Below are positions 35,619 to 45,651 of a stretch of 64,000 bases of DNA, in pieces (positions within the stretch are counted from its first letter, which is position 1; each line of letters starts with the position of its first letter). The stretch covers positions 620,001-684,000 of the forward strand of contig NZ_JAERPO010000001.1 in assembly GCF_016734905.1 (NCBI RefSeq), given 5' to 3'. The translations under genes and the position numbers were made by a program. Under the pieces are notes generated by a model, which ran no database searches, was not told where the DNA came from, and saw only the letters and a list, made by a program, of their open reading frames with translations. The stretch is from Sphingopyxis jiangsuensis. Its GTDB lineage: Bacteria > Pseudomonadota > Alphaproteobacteria > Sphingomonadales > Sphingomonadaceae.

Positions 35619-36578
35619 ATGAACCAGTCCCTTCCTTCCTCTTCCAACCGCCCTCCCCTGGCGCTCATCGTCGGTCCGACCGCGAGCGGCAAGAGCGCTC
35701 TTGCAGTCGCGCTGGCGCAGGCCCTCGGCCGGGCGCAGGTCGTCAATGCCGACGCGAGTCAGGTTTACCGCGACCTCGCGGTCCTTTCGGCGCGCCCGAC
35801 GGACGAAGAGATGGCGGGGGTGCGCCATTGCCTCTTCGGCCATGTCGATGGCGCCGAAGCCTATAATGCCGCACGCTGGGCGCAGGAGGCGCGCCGCGCG
35901 CTCGCCCATGCGTGGGAGGATGGCGACGTCCCCATCCTCGTCGGCGGCACCGGCATGTATCTGCGCACGCTCTTGTTCGGCATCGCACCGGTTCCCGACA
36001 TCGATCCCGACGTCCGCGCCAAGGTGCGCGCGCTGCGCCTCGACGACGCCTATGCCGCGCTTGGGCGCGAAGATCCCGTCGCGGCCGAAAAGCTCGACCC
36101 GACCGACGGGCTGCGCATCGCCCGCGCGCTCGAGGTTATCCGTTCGACCGGCCAGCCGATCGCGGCATGGCAGCGTTCGCTCGTCGGCGGCATTGCCGAC
36201 ACTGTGACGCTCGTTCCCCTCATCCTTCTCCCGCCGCGCGGCTGGCTGCGCGAACGCTGCGACCATAGGCTCGCGCAGATGTTCGACGGCGGCGCGATCG
36301 AAGAGGTTGAGGCGCTCGTCGCGCGCGGACTCGACCCCGATCTGCCCGTGATGCGCGCCATCGGCGTTCCGCAAATCGCGGCCTTTCTGACGGGCGAGCT
36401 GTCGCGTGACGAGGCGCTGGCGCGGGCACAGGCGGCGACGCGCCAATATGCGAAACGTCAGTTCACCTGGTTCCGCCACCAGCCTCCGCCCGAATGGCCA
36501 CGGCACGCAGAGTCATTAAACAACGATTCTATCAATAAAATTGCAACAAAATTACACGATAGATTATTGACAGGATAG
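35619..36578 (+). CDS. miaA: tRNA dimethylallyltransferase
   Basis: It transfers an isopentenyl group to A37 of tRNAs reading UNN codons. The 319-residue protein has P-loop [38 protein letters not shown] (substrate Asp and Ser), [13 protein letters not shown] and [15 protein letters not shown], all diagnostic. The last 25 codons are unusually AT-rich ([19 protein letters not shown]), unlike the rest of the gene, and probably overlap the promoter of the downstream ilv operon. Confidence 0.96.
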   Translation: MNQSLPSSSNRPPLALIVGPTASGKSALAVALAQALGRAQVVNADASQVYRDLAVLSARPTDEEMAGVRHCLFGHVDGAEAYNAARWAQEARRALAHAWEDGDVPILVGGTGMYLRTLLFGIAPVPDIDPDVRAKVRALRLDDAYAALGREDPVAAEKLDPTDGLRIARALEVIRSTGQPIAAWQRSLVGGIADTVTLVPLILLPPRGWLRERCDHRLAQMFDGGAIEEVEALVARGLDPDLPVMRAIGVPQIAAFLTGELSRDEALARAQAATRQYAKRQFTWFRHQPPPEWPRHAESLNNDSINKIATKLHDRLLTG

Positions 36579-36582
36579 AATC

Positions 36583-36648
36583 ATGCACTTATTGCCCGCA
36601 ACCCTGTTGCAGCGCACAAGGCGCGTGCCCTTGCGGCTGCCAGATTGA
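36583..36648 (+). CDS. Candidate leader peptide of the ilv operon
   Basis: This 21-codon ORF ends 15 bases before the ilvB start. It encodes MHLLPATLL in its first half and contains six Leu, including the rare TTA and two LL pairs, plus one Val. That composition suits ribosome-stalling attenuation of branched-chain amino acid genes. Against this, its own ribosome-binding site is poor and no terminator hairpin with a T-tract lies before ilvB, so any control would have to act on the ilvB initiation region. Inference only. Confidence 0.35.
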   Translation: MHLLPATLLQRTRRVPLRLPD

Positions 36649-36663
36649 AGAAGGAGTTTCGTC

Positions 36664-38418
36664 GTGACGGAAATGAGTGGTGCCGACATGGTGGTTCAGG
36701 CGCTGGTCGACCTCGGGGTCGATACGGTGTTCGGCTATCCGGGCGGCGCCGTGCTTCCGATTTACGACGCGCTCTTCAACCATCCGCAGATCAAGCATAT
36801 TCTCGTCCGCCACGAACAGGCGGCGACGCACGCGGCCGAGGGCTATGCGCGCGCGACGGGCAAGCCCGGCGTCGTGCTCGTCACCTCGGGTCCCGGTGCG
36901 ACCAATGCCGTCACCGGCATCACCGATGCGCTGCTCGATTCGATCCCGATGGTCGTGCTCACAGGACAGGTTCCGACGAACCTGATCGGCACCGACGCCT
37001 TTCAGGAATGCGACACGGTCGGCATCACCCGCCACTGCACCAAGCATAATTATCTGGTGATGGACCCCGACCGGCTCGGCCCGGTGATCCACGAGGCCTT
37101 CTTCATCGCGACGCACGGCCGCCCCGGCCCGGTCGTCGTCGACATCCCCAAGAATGTGCAGGTCGCGACCGGCAGCTACACCGTGCCCGAGCGGATCGAG
37201 CATAAAAGCTATCGCCCGCAGATCGAGCCCGACGCCGACCCGATAGCCAAGGCGATCGCGCTCATCGCCGCGGCCGAGCGCCCCGTTTTCTATTCGGGCG
37301 GCGGCGTCATCAACGCCGGCCCCGACGCGAGCGCGGCGCTGCGCCAGCTCGTGGCGCTCACCGGCGCGCCGATCACCTCGACGCTGATGGGGCTCGGCGC
37401 CTTCCCGTCGGACGACCCCAAATGGCTCGGCATGCTCGGGATGCACGGCACGTACGAAGCCAATATGGCGATGAACCGCGCCGACCTGATCATCGCGGTC
37501 GGCGCGCGCTTCGACGACCGCGTCACCGGCCGTCTCGACGCCTTCGCGCCCGAGGCGAAGAAAATCCACATCGACATCGACCGAAGCTCGATCAACAAGA
37601 TTGTCCCCGTCGATATCGCGATCGTCGGCGACGCCGGCCGCGCGCTCGACGCGCTCATCGCCGCGTGGCAGGACCGGGGGCATCAGGCGCGCGACCTTGG
37701 CGAATGGTGGCGCCGCATCGACGGCTGGCGCGCGACGCGCTGCCTCGATTTTCCCGAAAAGACCGAGGCGTCGGCCGAGATCATGCCGCAGCGCGCGATC
37801 AAGGCTTTGTTCGACGCAACGCGCGGCCGCGACCCGATCATCACGACCGAGGTCGGCCAACACCAGATGTGGGCGGCGCAGCATTTCGGCTTCTCGGCCC
37901 CCAACCGCTGGCTCACCTCGGGCGGGCTCGGCACGATGGGCTATGGCTTCCCCGCCGCCGTGGGCGCGCAGATCGCCAAGCCCGACCGCCTCGTCGTCTG
38001 CGTTGCGGGCGAAGCGTCGCTCCAGATGAACATCCAGGAAATGGGCACGGTCAGCCAGTACCGCCTGCCGGTGAAGATCTTCATCCTCAACAACGAATAT
38101 ATGGGGATGGTCCGCCAGTGGCAGGAACTCACCTATGAAAGCCGCTATTCGAACAGCTATTCGGACAGCCTGCCCGATTTCGTGAAGCTCGCCGACGCCT
38201 ATGGCTGGACCGGGCTGCGCATCGACACGCTCGGCGAACTCGAGGACGGCATTCGGACGATGATCGACACGCCGGGTCCGGTGATCGTCGACTGCCGCGT
38301 CGCCAAGCTCGCCAACTGCTTCCCGATGATTCCGTCGGGCGCGGCACACACCGACATGATCCTCCAGCCGAGCGACGTCATCGGCACGATGGACGACGAA
38401 GCGAAAGCATTGGTCTAG
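36664..38418 (+). CDS. ilvB: Acetolactate synthase large subunit
   Basis: This thiamine-diphosphate enzyme makes acetolactate or acetohydroxybutyrate in valine, leucine and isoleucine synthesis. The 584-residue protein has YPGGAVLPIYDALF, RHEQAATHAAEGYARATGK (catalytic Glu), FAD-region FPSDDPKWLGMLGMHGTYEANMA, and the C-terminal cofactor region VAGEASLQMNIQEMG...ILNNEYMGMVRQWQ. In the last block the usual G-D-G reads G-E-A, so the Mg-ligand Asp is replaced by Glu450. It has a GTG start with AAGGAG upstream. ilvH follows after 4 bp. Confidence 0.95.
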   Translation: MTEMSGADMVVQALVDLGVDTVFGYPGGAVLPIYDALFNHPQIKHILVRHEQAATHAAEGYARATGKPGVVLVTSGPGATNAVTGITDALLDSIPMVVLTGQVPTNLIGTDAFQECDTVGITRHCTKHNYLVMDPDRLGPVIHEAFFIATHGRPGPVVVDIPKNVQVATGSYTVPERIEHKSYRPQIEPDADPIAKAIALIAAAERPVFYSGGGVINAGPDASAALRQLVALTGAPITSTLMGLGAFPSDDPKWLGMLGMHGTYEANMAMNRADLIIAVGARFDDRVTGRLDAFAPEAKKIHIDIDRSSINKIVPVDIAIVGDAGRALDALIAAWQDRGHQARDLGEWWRRIDGWRATRCLDFPEKTEASAEIMPQRAIKALFDATRGRDPIITTEVGQHQMWAAQHFGFSAPNRWLTSGGLGTMGYGFPAAVGAQIAKPDRLVVCVAGEASLQMNIQEMGTVSQYRLPVKIFILNNEYMGMVRQWQELTYESRYSNSYSDSLPDFVKLADAYGWTGLRIDTLGELEDGIRTMIDTPGPVIVDCRVAKLANCFPMIPSGAAHTDMILQPSDVIGTMDDEAKALV

Positions 38419-38422
38419 CCCC

Positions 38423-38938
38423 ATGAAAATCCAAACCGAAGCGGGCGAGCGCCATGTGCTCGCGGTCACCGTCGACAATGAATCGGGCATCCTCGCCAAG
38501 ATCACCGGCATGTTCTCGGCGCGCGGCTATAATATCGAGAGCCTGACCGTCGCCGACATCAGCGCCGATCATGCGGTGTCGCGGATCACCATCGTCACCA
38601 GCGGTCCGCCCGCGGTGATCGACCAGATCATCGCGCAGCTCGACCGGCTGGTGCCCGTCCACAGCGTCACCGACCTCACCGACCAGGGCGCGCATGTCGA
38701 GCGCGAAATTGCGCTCGTCAAGGTCGCGGGCACGGGCGACAAGCGGATCGAGGCGCTGCGCATGGCCGACGTCTTCCGCGCCAAGGTCGTCGACACCACG
38801 CTGACGAGCTTCATTTTCGAAATCACCGGGTCGAGCGACAAGGTCGACCGCTTCGTCGCCTTGATGCGCGAATGCGGGCTGGTCGAGGTCGGCCGCACCG
38901 GCGTCGTCGCCATCGCTCGCGGGGCGGAGGCGGTTTAG
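38423..38938 (+). CDS. ilvH: Acetolactate synthase small (regulatory) subunit
   Basis: The 171-residue regulatory subunit starts MKIQTEAGERHVLAVTVDNESGILAKITGMFSARGYNIESLTV, an N-terminal ACT domain with the N-E-x-G-x-L valine-binding pattern. A second domain follows (REIALVKVAGTGDKRIEALRMADVFRAKVVD). It confers valine feedback inhibition and raises activity of the large subunit, with which it forms an operon (4-bp gap). Confidence 0.95.
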   Translation: MKIQTEAGERHVLAVTVDNESGILAKITGMFSARGYNIESLTVADISADHAVSRITIVTSGPPAVIDQIIAQLDRLVPVHSVTDLTDQGAHVEREIALVKVAGTGDKRIEALRMADVFRAKVVDTTLTSFIFEITGSSDKVDRFVALMRECGLVEVGRTGVVAIARGAEAV

Positions 38939-38964
38939 GGTTTACGTCTTGGGTTTCAACTTGT

Positions 38965-40076
<1,112 letters not shown>

Positions 40077-40085
40077 ACCTTCTGT

Positions 40086-40212
40086 CTCCCCTCCCCTTCA
40101 GGGGAGGGGCAGCGAGACTCGCGGGTCATGCCCGCTAGTCGCAGCGGGGTGGGCGTTGAGCTGGCTGAAGGCGGCGACCCCCACCCCAACCCCTCCCCTG
40201 AAGGGGAGGGGC
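40086..40212. repeat. 127-bp complex inverted repeat between ilvC and bioF
   Basis: Each end carries a CCCCTCCCCT..AGGGGAGGGG hairpin, and the interior has further complementary GC-rich segments (CGCGGGTCATGCCCGC, CGGGGTGGGC / CCCACCCC). It is probably a composite extragenic palindrome; it could also end the ilv transcript. Confidence 0.8.
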
Positions 40213-40231
40213 TTATTGATAGAGGCCGCGC

Positions 40232-41365
40232 ATGACGCCCCCCTTTGCCCCCCACCGCGCCGATCTCGCCGCGCTCGCCGCCGACGACCGGCGCCGCGCG
40301 CTCGCGCCGCGCACGGGGATCGACTTTGCCTCGAACGACTATCTCGCGCTCGCGGGTTCCTATGCGCTCGCCGAGGCGCTTGCCGAGGGCGCGGCGCGCG
40401 GTATCCCCGCGGGTTCGGGCGGCTCGCGCCTGCTGCGCGGCAACCATGAGGAGCATGAGGCGCTCGAAGCCGACGCCGCGCGCCATTACGGGACCGAGGC
40501 CGCGCTCTTCTTCGCGACCGGCTTTGCCGCCAACGCCGCGCTGTTCGCGACGCTGCCGCAGCGCGGCGACCTCGTCGTCCACGACGAACTCATCCACGCG
40601 AGCGCGCACGACGGGATGAAGCTCGGCCGCGCCGGGCGCATCGACGCGCGCCACAATGACGCGCAGGCGTTCGACGACGCCATTGCGCGCTGGCGGCGCG
40701 GCGGCGGCGTCGGCACGCCGTGGATCGCCGTCGAAAGCCTCTATTCGATGGACGGCGACCGCGCCCCGCTCGCCGATCTCGCCGCCGTCGCCGACCGCCA
40801 CGATGCGGTCCTCGTCATCGACGAGGCGCATGCGACGGGGGTTTACGGCCCCGCGGGACAGGGGCTCGCGCACCAATATGCCGGCCGCCCGAACGTCATC
40901 ACCCTCCACACCTGCGGCAAGGCGCTGGGGACCGAGGGCGCGCTGCTCTGCTGCCCCGCGATCGTCCGCGATTTCCTCGTCAACCGCGGCCGCCCCTTCA
41001 TCTTTTCGACTGCGCCCTCGCCGCTGATCGCGTGGCTCGTGCGACAGGCGCTCGAAATCGTCGCGACCCAGCCCGAGCGCGCGGCGCGCCTCGACGCGCT
41101 TGTCCGCCACGCCGAACATCGCCTCGCCGCGCTCGGCCTGCCGTCGAGCGGCAGCCAGATCCTGCCCGTCGTCATCGGCGACAACGCCCGCACAATGCGG
41201 ATCGCCGCCGCGCTCCAGGCTGCCGGCTTCGACATTCGCGGCATCCGCCCGCCGACCGTACCGCACGGCACCGCGCGGCTGCGCATCGCGCTGACGCTCA
41301 ACGTCGGCGAAAGCGACATCGACGCGATGACGGAGGCGCTGTCGGCCGCTATGGCCGCGGCATGA
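40232..41365 (+). CDS. bioF: 8-amino-7-oxononanoate synthase
   Basis: It catalyses the first committed biotin ring-precursor step, condensing pimeloyl-thioester with alanine using pyridoxal phosphate. The 377-residue protein has [65 protein letters not shown] and the PLP-lysine region [16 protein letters not shown]. It overlaps bioD by 4 bp (ATGA). Confidence 0.95.
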   Translation: MTPPFAPHRADLAALAADDRRRALAPRTGIDFASNDYLALAGSYALAEALAEGAARGIPAGSGGSRLLRGNHEEHEALEADAARHYGTEAALFFATGFAANAALFATLPQRGDLVVHDELIHASAHDGMKLGRAGRIDARHNDAQAFDDAIARWRRGGGVGTPWIAVESLYSMDGDRAPLADLAAVADRHDAVLVIDEAHATGVYGPAGQGLAHQYAGRPNVITLHTCGKALGTEGALLCCPAIVRDFLVNRGRPFIFSTAPSPLIAWLVRQALEIVATQPERAARLDALVRHAEHRLAALGLPSSGSQILPVVIGDNARTMRIAAALQAAGFDIRGIRPPTVPHGTARLRIALTLNVGESDIDAMTEALSAAMAAA

Positions 41366-42090
41366 CCAGGCGCTTCATCGTCACCGGCACCGACACCGGC
41401 ATCGGCAAGACCATCTTCTCCGCCGCGCTCGCGGGCGCGCTCGGCATTCCCTACTGGAAGCCGATCCAGTCGGGCCTCGAAGACGAAACCGACAGCGAAA
41501 CCGTCGCCAAACTCCTCCCTGCGGCGAAGCCGTGGGGAGGGGGACCGCGCCCGACGGGCGTGGTGGAGGGGCAAGAAGGACAAAGCCCCTCCGTCAGTCC
41601 TGCGGACTGCCACCTCCCCATCGCTTCGCAACAGGGAGGAACGATCCTCCCCGAAGCCTATCGCCTCGTCACCCCCGCCTCCCCGCATATTGCGGCCGAA
41701 ATCGACGGCGTGACCATCGACGCCGCCGCCCTCACCCCGCCCCCCGGCGACCTGCTCGTCGAGGGCGCGGGCGGCGCGCTCGTCCCCGTCACGCGCTCGC
41801 TGCTCTACGCCGACCTGTTCGCGCGCTGGCAGATCCCCGTGATTATCTGCGCCCGCACCGCGCTCGGCACGATCAACCACAGCCTGCTGACGATCGAGGC
41901 GCTGCGCGCACGCGAAGTCCCGATCCACGGCATCGCCTTCATCGGCGACGCGGTCGAGGACAGCGAGGCGATCATCTGCGACCTCGGCAAAGTCCGCCGC
42001 CTCGGCCGCCTGCCGATCGTCGATCCGCTGACGCCGGAAACGCTCGCGGACGCCTTCGCCACGAACTTCGACCTCACTGATTACCAATAA
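41362..42090 (+). CDS. bioD: Dethiobiotin synthetase with in-frame repeat insertion
   Basis: It closes the ureido ring of dethiobiotin using CO2 and ATP. The 242-residue protein has P-loop [40 protein letters not shown] and [23 protein letters not shown]. Residues about 51-94 ([11 protein letters not shown] ... IASQQGGT) have no counterpart in the family and are encoded by a copy of the intergenic TCCTCCCT/GGGGAGGA repeat (41513-41641). The normal sequence resumes at [19 protein letters not shown]. The frame is preserved, so the enzyme probably carries a surface loop of about 44 residues. Confidence 0.93.
   Translation: MTRRFIVTGTDTGIGKTIFSAALAGALGIPYWKPIQSGLEDETDSETVAKLLPAAKPWGGGPRPTGVVEGQEGQSPSVSPADCHLPIASQQGGTILPEAYRLVTPASPHIAAEIDGVTIDAAALTPPPGDLLVEGAGGALVPVTRSLLYADLFARWQIPVIICARTALGTINHSLLTIEALRAREVPIHGIAFIGDAVEDSEAIICDLGKVRRLGRLPIVDPLTPETLADAFATNFDLTDYQ
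41513..41641. repeat. Palindromic repeat inserted within bioD
   Basis: The left part shares TCCTCCCTG, TGGGGAGGGGGACCGC and GTGGTGGAGGGG, in the same order, with the intergenic copy at 48024-48126; only the loop sequences differ. The right part (CCCCTCCGTCAGTCC ... CACCTCCCCATCG ... GGGAGGA) is the inverted complement. The element is a multiple of three as inserted, so bioD stays open. Confidence 0.8.
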
Positions 42091-42095
42091 TCATA

Positions 42096-42173
42096 CGTCA
42101 TCCCGGCGAAGGCCGGGATCTCGCCCACTCGACCCAACGCACCGGCGAGATCCCGGCCTTCGCCGGGATGACG
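42096..42173. repeat. Inverted repeat CGTCATCCCGGCGAAGGCCGGGATCTCG
   Basis: Two long complementary arms (each containing CCCGGCGAAGGCCGGGAT) face each other between bioD and bioA. This is the same design as the pair at 17999-18077. Confidence 0.85.
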
Positions 42174-42194
42174 AAATGAGGTAGGGCGCCCGAT

Positions 42195-43457
42195 ATGACC
42201 ACCACCCCTTCCCCCGTCTGGCACCCCTTCACCCAGCACGGCCTCGGCGAACCGATCCCGCTCATCGACCGCGCGGAGGGCGCGCGCATCTACGACGCCC
42301 TCGGCAATAGCTGGATCGACGCCATCTCGAGCTGGTGGGTCACGACGCACGGCCACGCGCACCCGCGCATCATGGCGGCGATCCGCGAGCAGTCGGAAAA
42401 GCTCGACCAGCTCATCTTCGCGGGCTGGACGCACGAACCCGCCGAGACCCTCGCCGCCGAACTCGTCCGCATCACCCCCGACCCGCTCACCCGCGTCTTC
42501 TTTTCGGATTCGGGATCGACCAGTGTTGAGGTCGCGCTCAAGATGGCGCTCGGCTATTGGGCGAACGTCGGCGCGGACCGCAGCCGCATCCTCGTCCTCG
42601 AACACAGCTATCATGGCGACACGATCGGCGCGATGTCGGTCGGCGAGCGCGGCGTGTTCAACCGCCCCTATCAACCTTTGCTCTTCGACGTCGGCACCAT
42701 CCCCTTCCCGCACGAAGGGCGCGAGCAAGAGGCGCTCGACGCGCTCGAAGCCGCCTGTCGCGAAAAGCCCGCCGCCTTCATCGTCGAGCCGCTGATCCTC
42801 GGCGCGGGCGGCATGCTCGTCTATCCCGCATGGGTGCTCGCCGAAATGCGCGCCATCTGCGCGCGCCACGATGTGCTGTTCATCGCGGACGAGGTGATGA
42901 CCGGATGGGGCCGCACCGGCACGCGCTTCGCCTGCGACCAGGCGGGCGTCATCCCCGACATCCTGTGCCTGTCCAAGGGGCTCACCGGCGGCGCGGTCCC
43001 GCTCGCGGTGACGCTGTGCATCGAACCGATTTTCGCCGCGCATCTTTCCGAAGACCGCGCGCGGCTCTTTTATCATTCGAGCAGTTATACCGCGAACCCG
43101 ATCGCCTGCGCCGCCGCCAACGCCAATCTCGCCATCTGGCGCGACGAGCCGGTGCAGGCACGCATCGACGCGCTCGCCGACGCGCAGGCCGCGCACCTTG
43201 CAATGCTCGCCGCGCACCCGCGCGTCGCCAACGCGCGCCGCCTCGGCACCATCGCCGCGCTCGACGTCGTCGCGACCGACACCGGCTATCTCTCGAACCT
43301 CGCCCCGCGCCTCACCGCCTTCTACCGCGACCGCGGCGTCCTCCTCCGCCCGCTCGGCAACAGCATCTATGTCATGCCGCCCTATTGCACGACGGCGGAC
43401 GAATTGGCGGAGGTGTGGCAAAGCATTGCCGTGTCGCTCGATGAAATCACTCGGTAG
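42195..43457 (+). CDS. bioA: Adenosylmethionine-8-amino-7-oxononanoate aminotransferase
   Basis: It aminates 8-amino-7-oxononanoate using S-adenosylmethionine as donor. The 420-residue class III aminotransferase has WHPFTQHGLGEPIPL (family N-terminus), DAISSWWVTTHGHAHPRI, FFSDSGSTSVEVALKMALGYW, HSYHGDTIGAMSVG, LFIADEVMTGWGRTG and CLSKGLTGG with the PLP Lys. Together with bioF and bioD it forms a bioFDA cluster; bioB and bioC are not in this window. Confidence 0.96.
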   Translation: MTTTPSPVWHPFTQHGLGEPIPLIDRAEGARIYDALGNSWIDAISSWWVTTHGHAHPRIMAAIREQSEKLDQLIFAGWTHEPAETLAAELVRITPDPLTRVFFSDSGSTSVEVALKMALGYWANVGADRSRILVLEHSYHGDTIGAMSVGERGVFNRPYQPLLFDVGTIPFPHEGREQEALDALEAACREKPAAFIVEPLILGAGGMLVYPAWVLAEMRAICARHDVLFIADEVMTGWGRTGTRFACDQAGVIPDILCLSKGLTGGAVPLAVTLCIEPIFAAHLSEDRARLFYHSSSYTANPIACAAANANLAIWRDEPVQARIDALADAQAAHLAMLAAHPRVANARRLGTIAALDVVATDTGYLSNLAPRLTAFYRDRGVLLRPLGNSIYVMPPYCTTADELAEVWQSIAVSLDEITR

Positions 43458-43583
43458 CAATTCGGAACGGCTTAAAGCTTGTTAGCTACTTGTTCTCGTC
43501 GATTTATTTGTTAGTCCCTCTATCTGTTCAGTCATCAAGGCCGAACACTGCAGCTCGTGCAACAAGGAAAACGGGGGACAAAT

Positions 43584-43988
43584 ATGGAATGGATGCTGAT
43601 GCCGCTAAAACGCTACGCCGAATTTTCGGGGCGTTCGCAGCGGAAAGAATATTGGATGTTCACGCTCTTCATGGTGCTTGTAATCGCGGCCCTGATGTTC
43701 GGTGCGGCACTATTGGGCGGCTTTGACGACACCGACGACACAAGTATCGGCGGCGCAATTTTTCTGTTGCTCCTTATCGGTTTCGTGCTCGTCACCGCCA
43801 TTCCTTCGATTGCGGTCACCGTTCGGCGACTACACGATCAGGACAAATCTGGCTGGTTCTATTTGATCAGCTTTGTCCCATACGTCGGAGGAATCATCAT
43901 GTTTGTATTCATGTGCATCGACGGCACCCACGGATCGAACCGATTTGGGCCGGATCCCAAAGGCGGTCATAGCGAAATTTTCGCCTGA
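43584..43988 (+). CDS. DUF805 family membrane protein
   Basis: The 134-residue protein begins MEWMLMPLKRYAEFSGRSQRKEYWMF, the DUF805 signature (F-x-G-R-x-x-R-x-E-Y-W), followed by three or four transmembrane segments with VRRLHDQDKSGWFYL between them. Function unknown. GC content here is visibly lower than in the bio genes, and the upstream 120 bp is AT-rich. The ATG at 43584 has a G-rich stretch (CGGGGGA) upstream. Confidence 0.88.
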   Translation: MEWMLMPLKRYAEFSGRSQRKEYWMFTLFMVLVIAALMFGAALLGGFDDTDDTSIGGAIFLLLLIGFVLVTAIPSIAVTVRRLHDQDKSGWFYLISFVPYVGGIIMFVFMCIDGTHGSNRFGPDPKGGHSEIFA

Positions 43989-44030
43989 CCGCCCAATTTT
44001 GATCCACGGATGCGAAGGGACGGGGTGGGC

Positions 44031-44510
44031 TTACCCCCCGAACTTCGCGTCCGCCGGGATCACCTCCCAATTCTTGTGCCCGTTCGCGATATTCGAGTCG
44101 CGTTCCTTCAACCACATTGCGCGCACGTCGCGGTTGAAGTTGAGGTAGAGCTTGCCGTCGACCAGCGTATAGGCGAGCGGGTCGCCGGGCGCGAGATAGC
44201 CGCGCGACATCGCCCATGCGCAATGTCCGCCGAACTGCGGCGCAAAGGCTTCGGGGTTGGCGGCAAAGCGTGCGGCATTGGCGGCATTGGCGAAATGATA
44301 GACCGCGCCGTCATGCTCGACCGCATGTTCGGCCTTGCCCATCACCGGGTCGCCGCCGGTTTCGAAATAGCTCACCGTGTCATAGCCGCTCACGGCGACA
44401 TTGCCGCCCTCGACCCCGACATAGACGGGCTTGGCGTGAGCGGGCGACAGCGACAGCGCGAGCGGCGCGAGCAGCGCCGCGAATAGTGCGAACAGCGACC
44501 TTTTTTTCAT
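44031..44510 (-). CDS. YHS domain-containing exported protein
   Basis: The 159-residue protein has a signal peptide ending SPAHA, then VAVSGYDTVSYFETGGDPVMGKAEHAVEHDGAVYHFANAANAARFAANPEAFAPQFGGHCAWAMSRG, a YHS domain (thought to bind metals or act as a metal sensor/chaperone module). A C-terminal part, NFNRDVRAMWLKERDSNIANGHKNW, is typical of the small periplasmic YHS proteins. Function unknown. It is transcribed alone. Confidence 0.85.
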   Translation of the reverse strand: MKKRSLFALFAALLAPLALSLSPAHAKPVYVGVEGGNVAVSGYDTVSYFETGGDPVMGKAEHAVEHDGAVYHFANAANAARFAANPEAFAPQFGGHCAWAMSRGYLAPGDPLAYTLVDGKLYLNFNRDVRAMWLKERDSNIANGHKNWEVIPADAKFGG

Positions 44511-44672
44511 GACATTTTCTCTCCGGACGGCGCCGGCCCGATGCCGGGCACCCGCAAGGCTTCGCGCGGTCCGGCATTTCGGTTACACCAATCCCCTTGC
44601 CCATCCGGTTCGGCTGAGGTTCATCTTCAGGGCCTAGCATCGGGTGCGGGATGGGTTATCGGGAATGCGCGC

Positions 44673-45074
44673 ATGAAAAACTTGTCCTCCCTCATCCTGC
44701 CCTTGCTGCTCCTCGCGACCCCGGCGCTCGCACAGGAAGAGGAAAGCCTCGCCCAGTCGAGCACGCCGCCCCAGAAAACCTCGATCCTCTATACCTATGG
44801 CGACGAACCCTGCCCCGAAGGCGCCGCGAACGAAATCGTCGTCTGCGCGCAGCAGCCCGAATCCGAACGCTATCGCGTGCCCAAGGAATTGCGCGAGGAG
44901 CTGAAGGACGACGCCCCCGCGGGCGGCGGCAGCTGGGCCTCGCGCGTCGAGGGCTATGACGGCATCGCGCGGCAGACGCGCCCCGACAGCTGCTCGGCGG
45001 TCGGCAGCTATGGCTTCACCGGCTGCGCGGCGCTCGCATTGCGCGAGTGGTTCGAGGCGAAGCGCGCGCCCTGA
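44673..45074 (+). CDS. Exported hypothetical protein
   Basis: The 133-residue protein has a clear signal peptide (MKNLSSLILPLLLLATPALAQ). The mature part has four Cys, in DEPCPEG, IVVCAQQ, PDSCSAVGSYGFTGCAA, that could form two disulfides in the periplasm, and ERYRVPKELREELKDD. Similar proteins with a YGDEPCP...EIVVCA pattern are common in sphingomonads, always of unknown role. Confidence 0.7.
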   Translation: MKNLSSLILPLLLLATPALAQEEESLAQSSTPPQKTSILYTYGDEPCPEGAANEIVVCAQQPESERYRVPKELREELKDDAPAGGGSWASRVEGYDGIARQTRPDSCSAVGSYGFTGCAALALREWFEAKRAP

Positions 45075-45170
45075 TCGGGTCCGGCGATACGGCGCACCCA
45101 TATTGTCACATCGCGGCGCTACAGCCCGCATCGGGGCCGCTTTTCCGCCCCTTCGCAGGAGCGCAGTGCG

Positions 45171-45539
45171 ATGAGCGAACTGGTACGCGAAATTGTCGAA
45201 CTGAACGCCGGGATCGACGGCGACGAGGACAGCCCGCTGCTCGTCGTCGAGGTCGAGGGGCTCGCCCCCACCGCCGGCTGGACGCAGGTGCGGCTCGAAC
45301 CGCATGTCTATATCACCCCGCCCGACGACGGCTTCCAGGATTTCGACCTTGTCGGCGACCGTCCCGCCGATCCGGCGGCAGAGGTCATGACCGCGGTCGA
45401 GGCCGGATGGGAAGGCCCGCTCGACGACTGGGTCATCGGCGTGCGCGTCCACGCCATCGACAATATGATCGAGGACGAGATTTTCGAACCCTGGGACGAA
45501 GCCGACGACGCCGACGACGCCGACAGCGAGGCTGCCTGA
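45171..45539 (+). CDS. Acidic hypothetical protein
   Basis: The 122-residue protein is rich in Asp/Glu and ends with an acidic run (DEADDADDADSEAA). The core (LLVVEVEGLAPTAGWTQVRLEPHVYITPPDDGFQDFDLVGDRP) looks like a small beta-rich domain. There is no signal peptide and no known motif. I do not recognise a function. Codon use matches its neighbours, which supports it as a real gene. Confidence 0.6.
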   Translation: MSELVREIVELNAGIDGDEDSPLLVVEVEGLAPTAGWTQVRLEPHVYITPPDDGFQDFDLVGDRPADPAAEVMTAVEAGWEGPLDDWVIGVRVHAIDNMIEDEIFEPWDEADDADDADSEAA

Positions 45540-45651
45540 CTCCCCCGCACTGCGCCGGGCCGCGTCGCGGCGCGGTCCGGCGACATTTTCGGTTCATCGT
45601 CCGTCCATCGGTGCGGGTTTAGCGTCTCCCCATATCCCTGGGAGGACCCTC

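Noticed and set aside
36589-38511. 640-codon open frame on the minus strand
   Set aside because: Fully antisense to ilvB, whose protein is unmistakable. The predicted product is Arg/Asp/His-rich without domains.
40086-40212. Riboswitch upstream of bioF
   Set aside because: The structure is a symmetrical extragenic palindrome without any known ligand-binding core, and it lies after ilvC in a place where such repeats are common.
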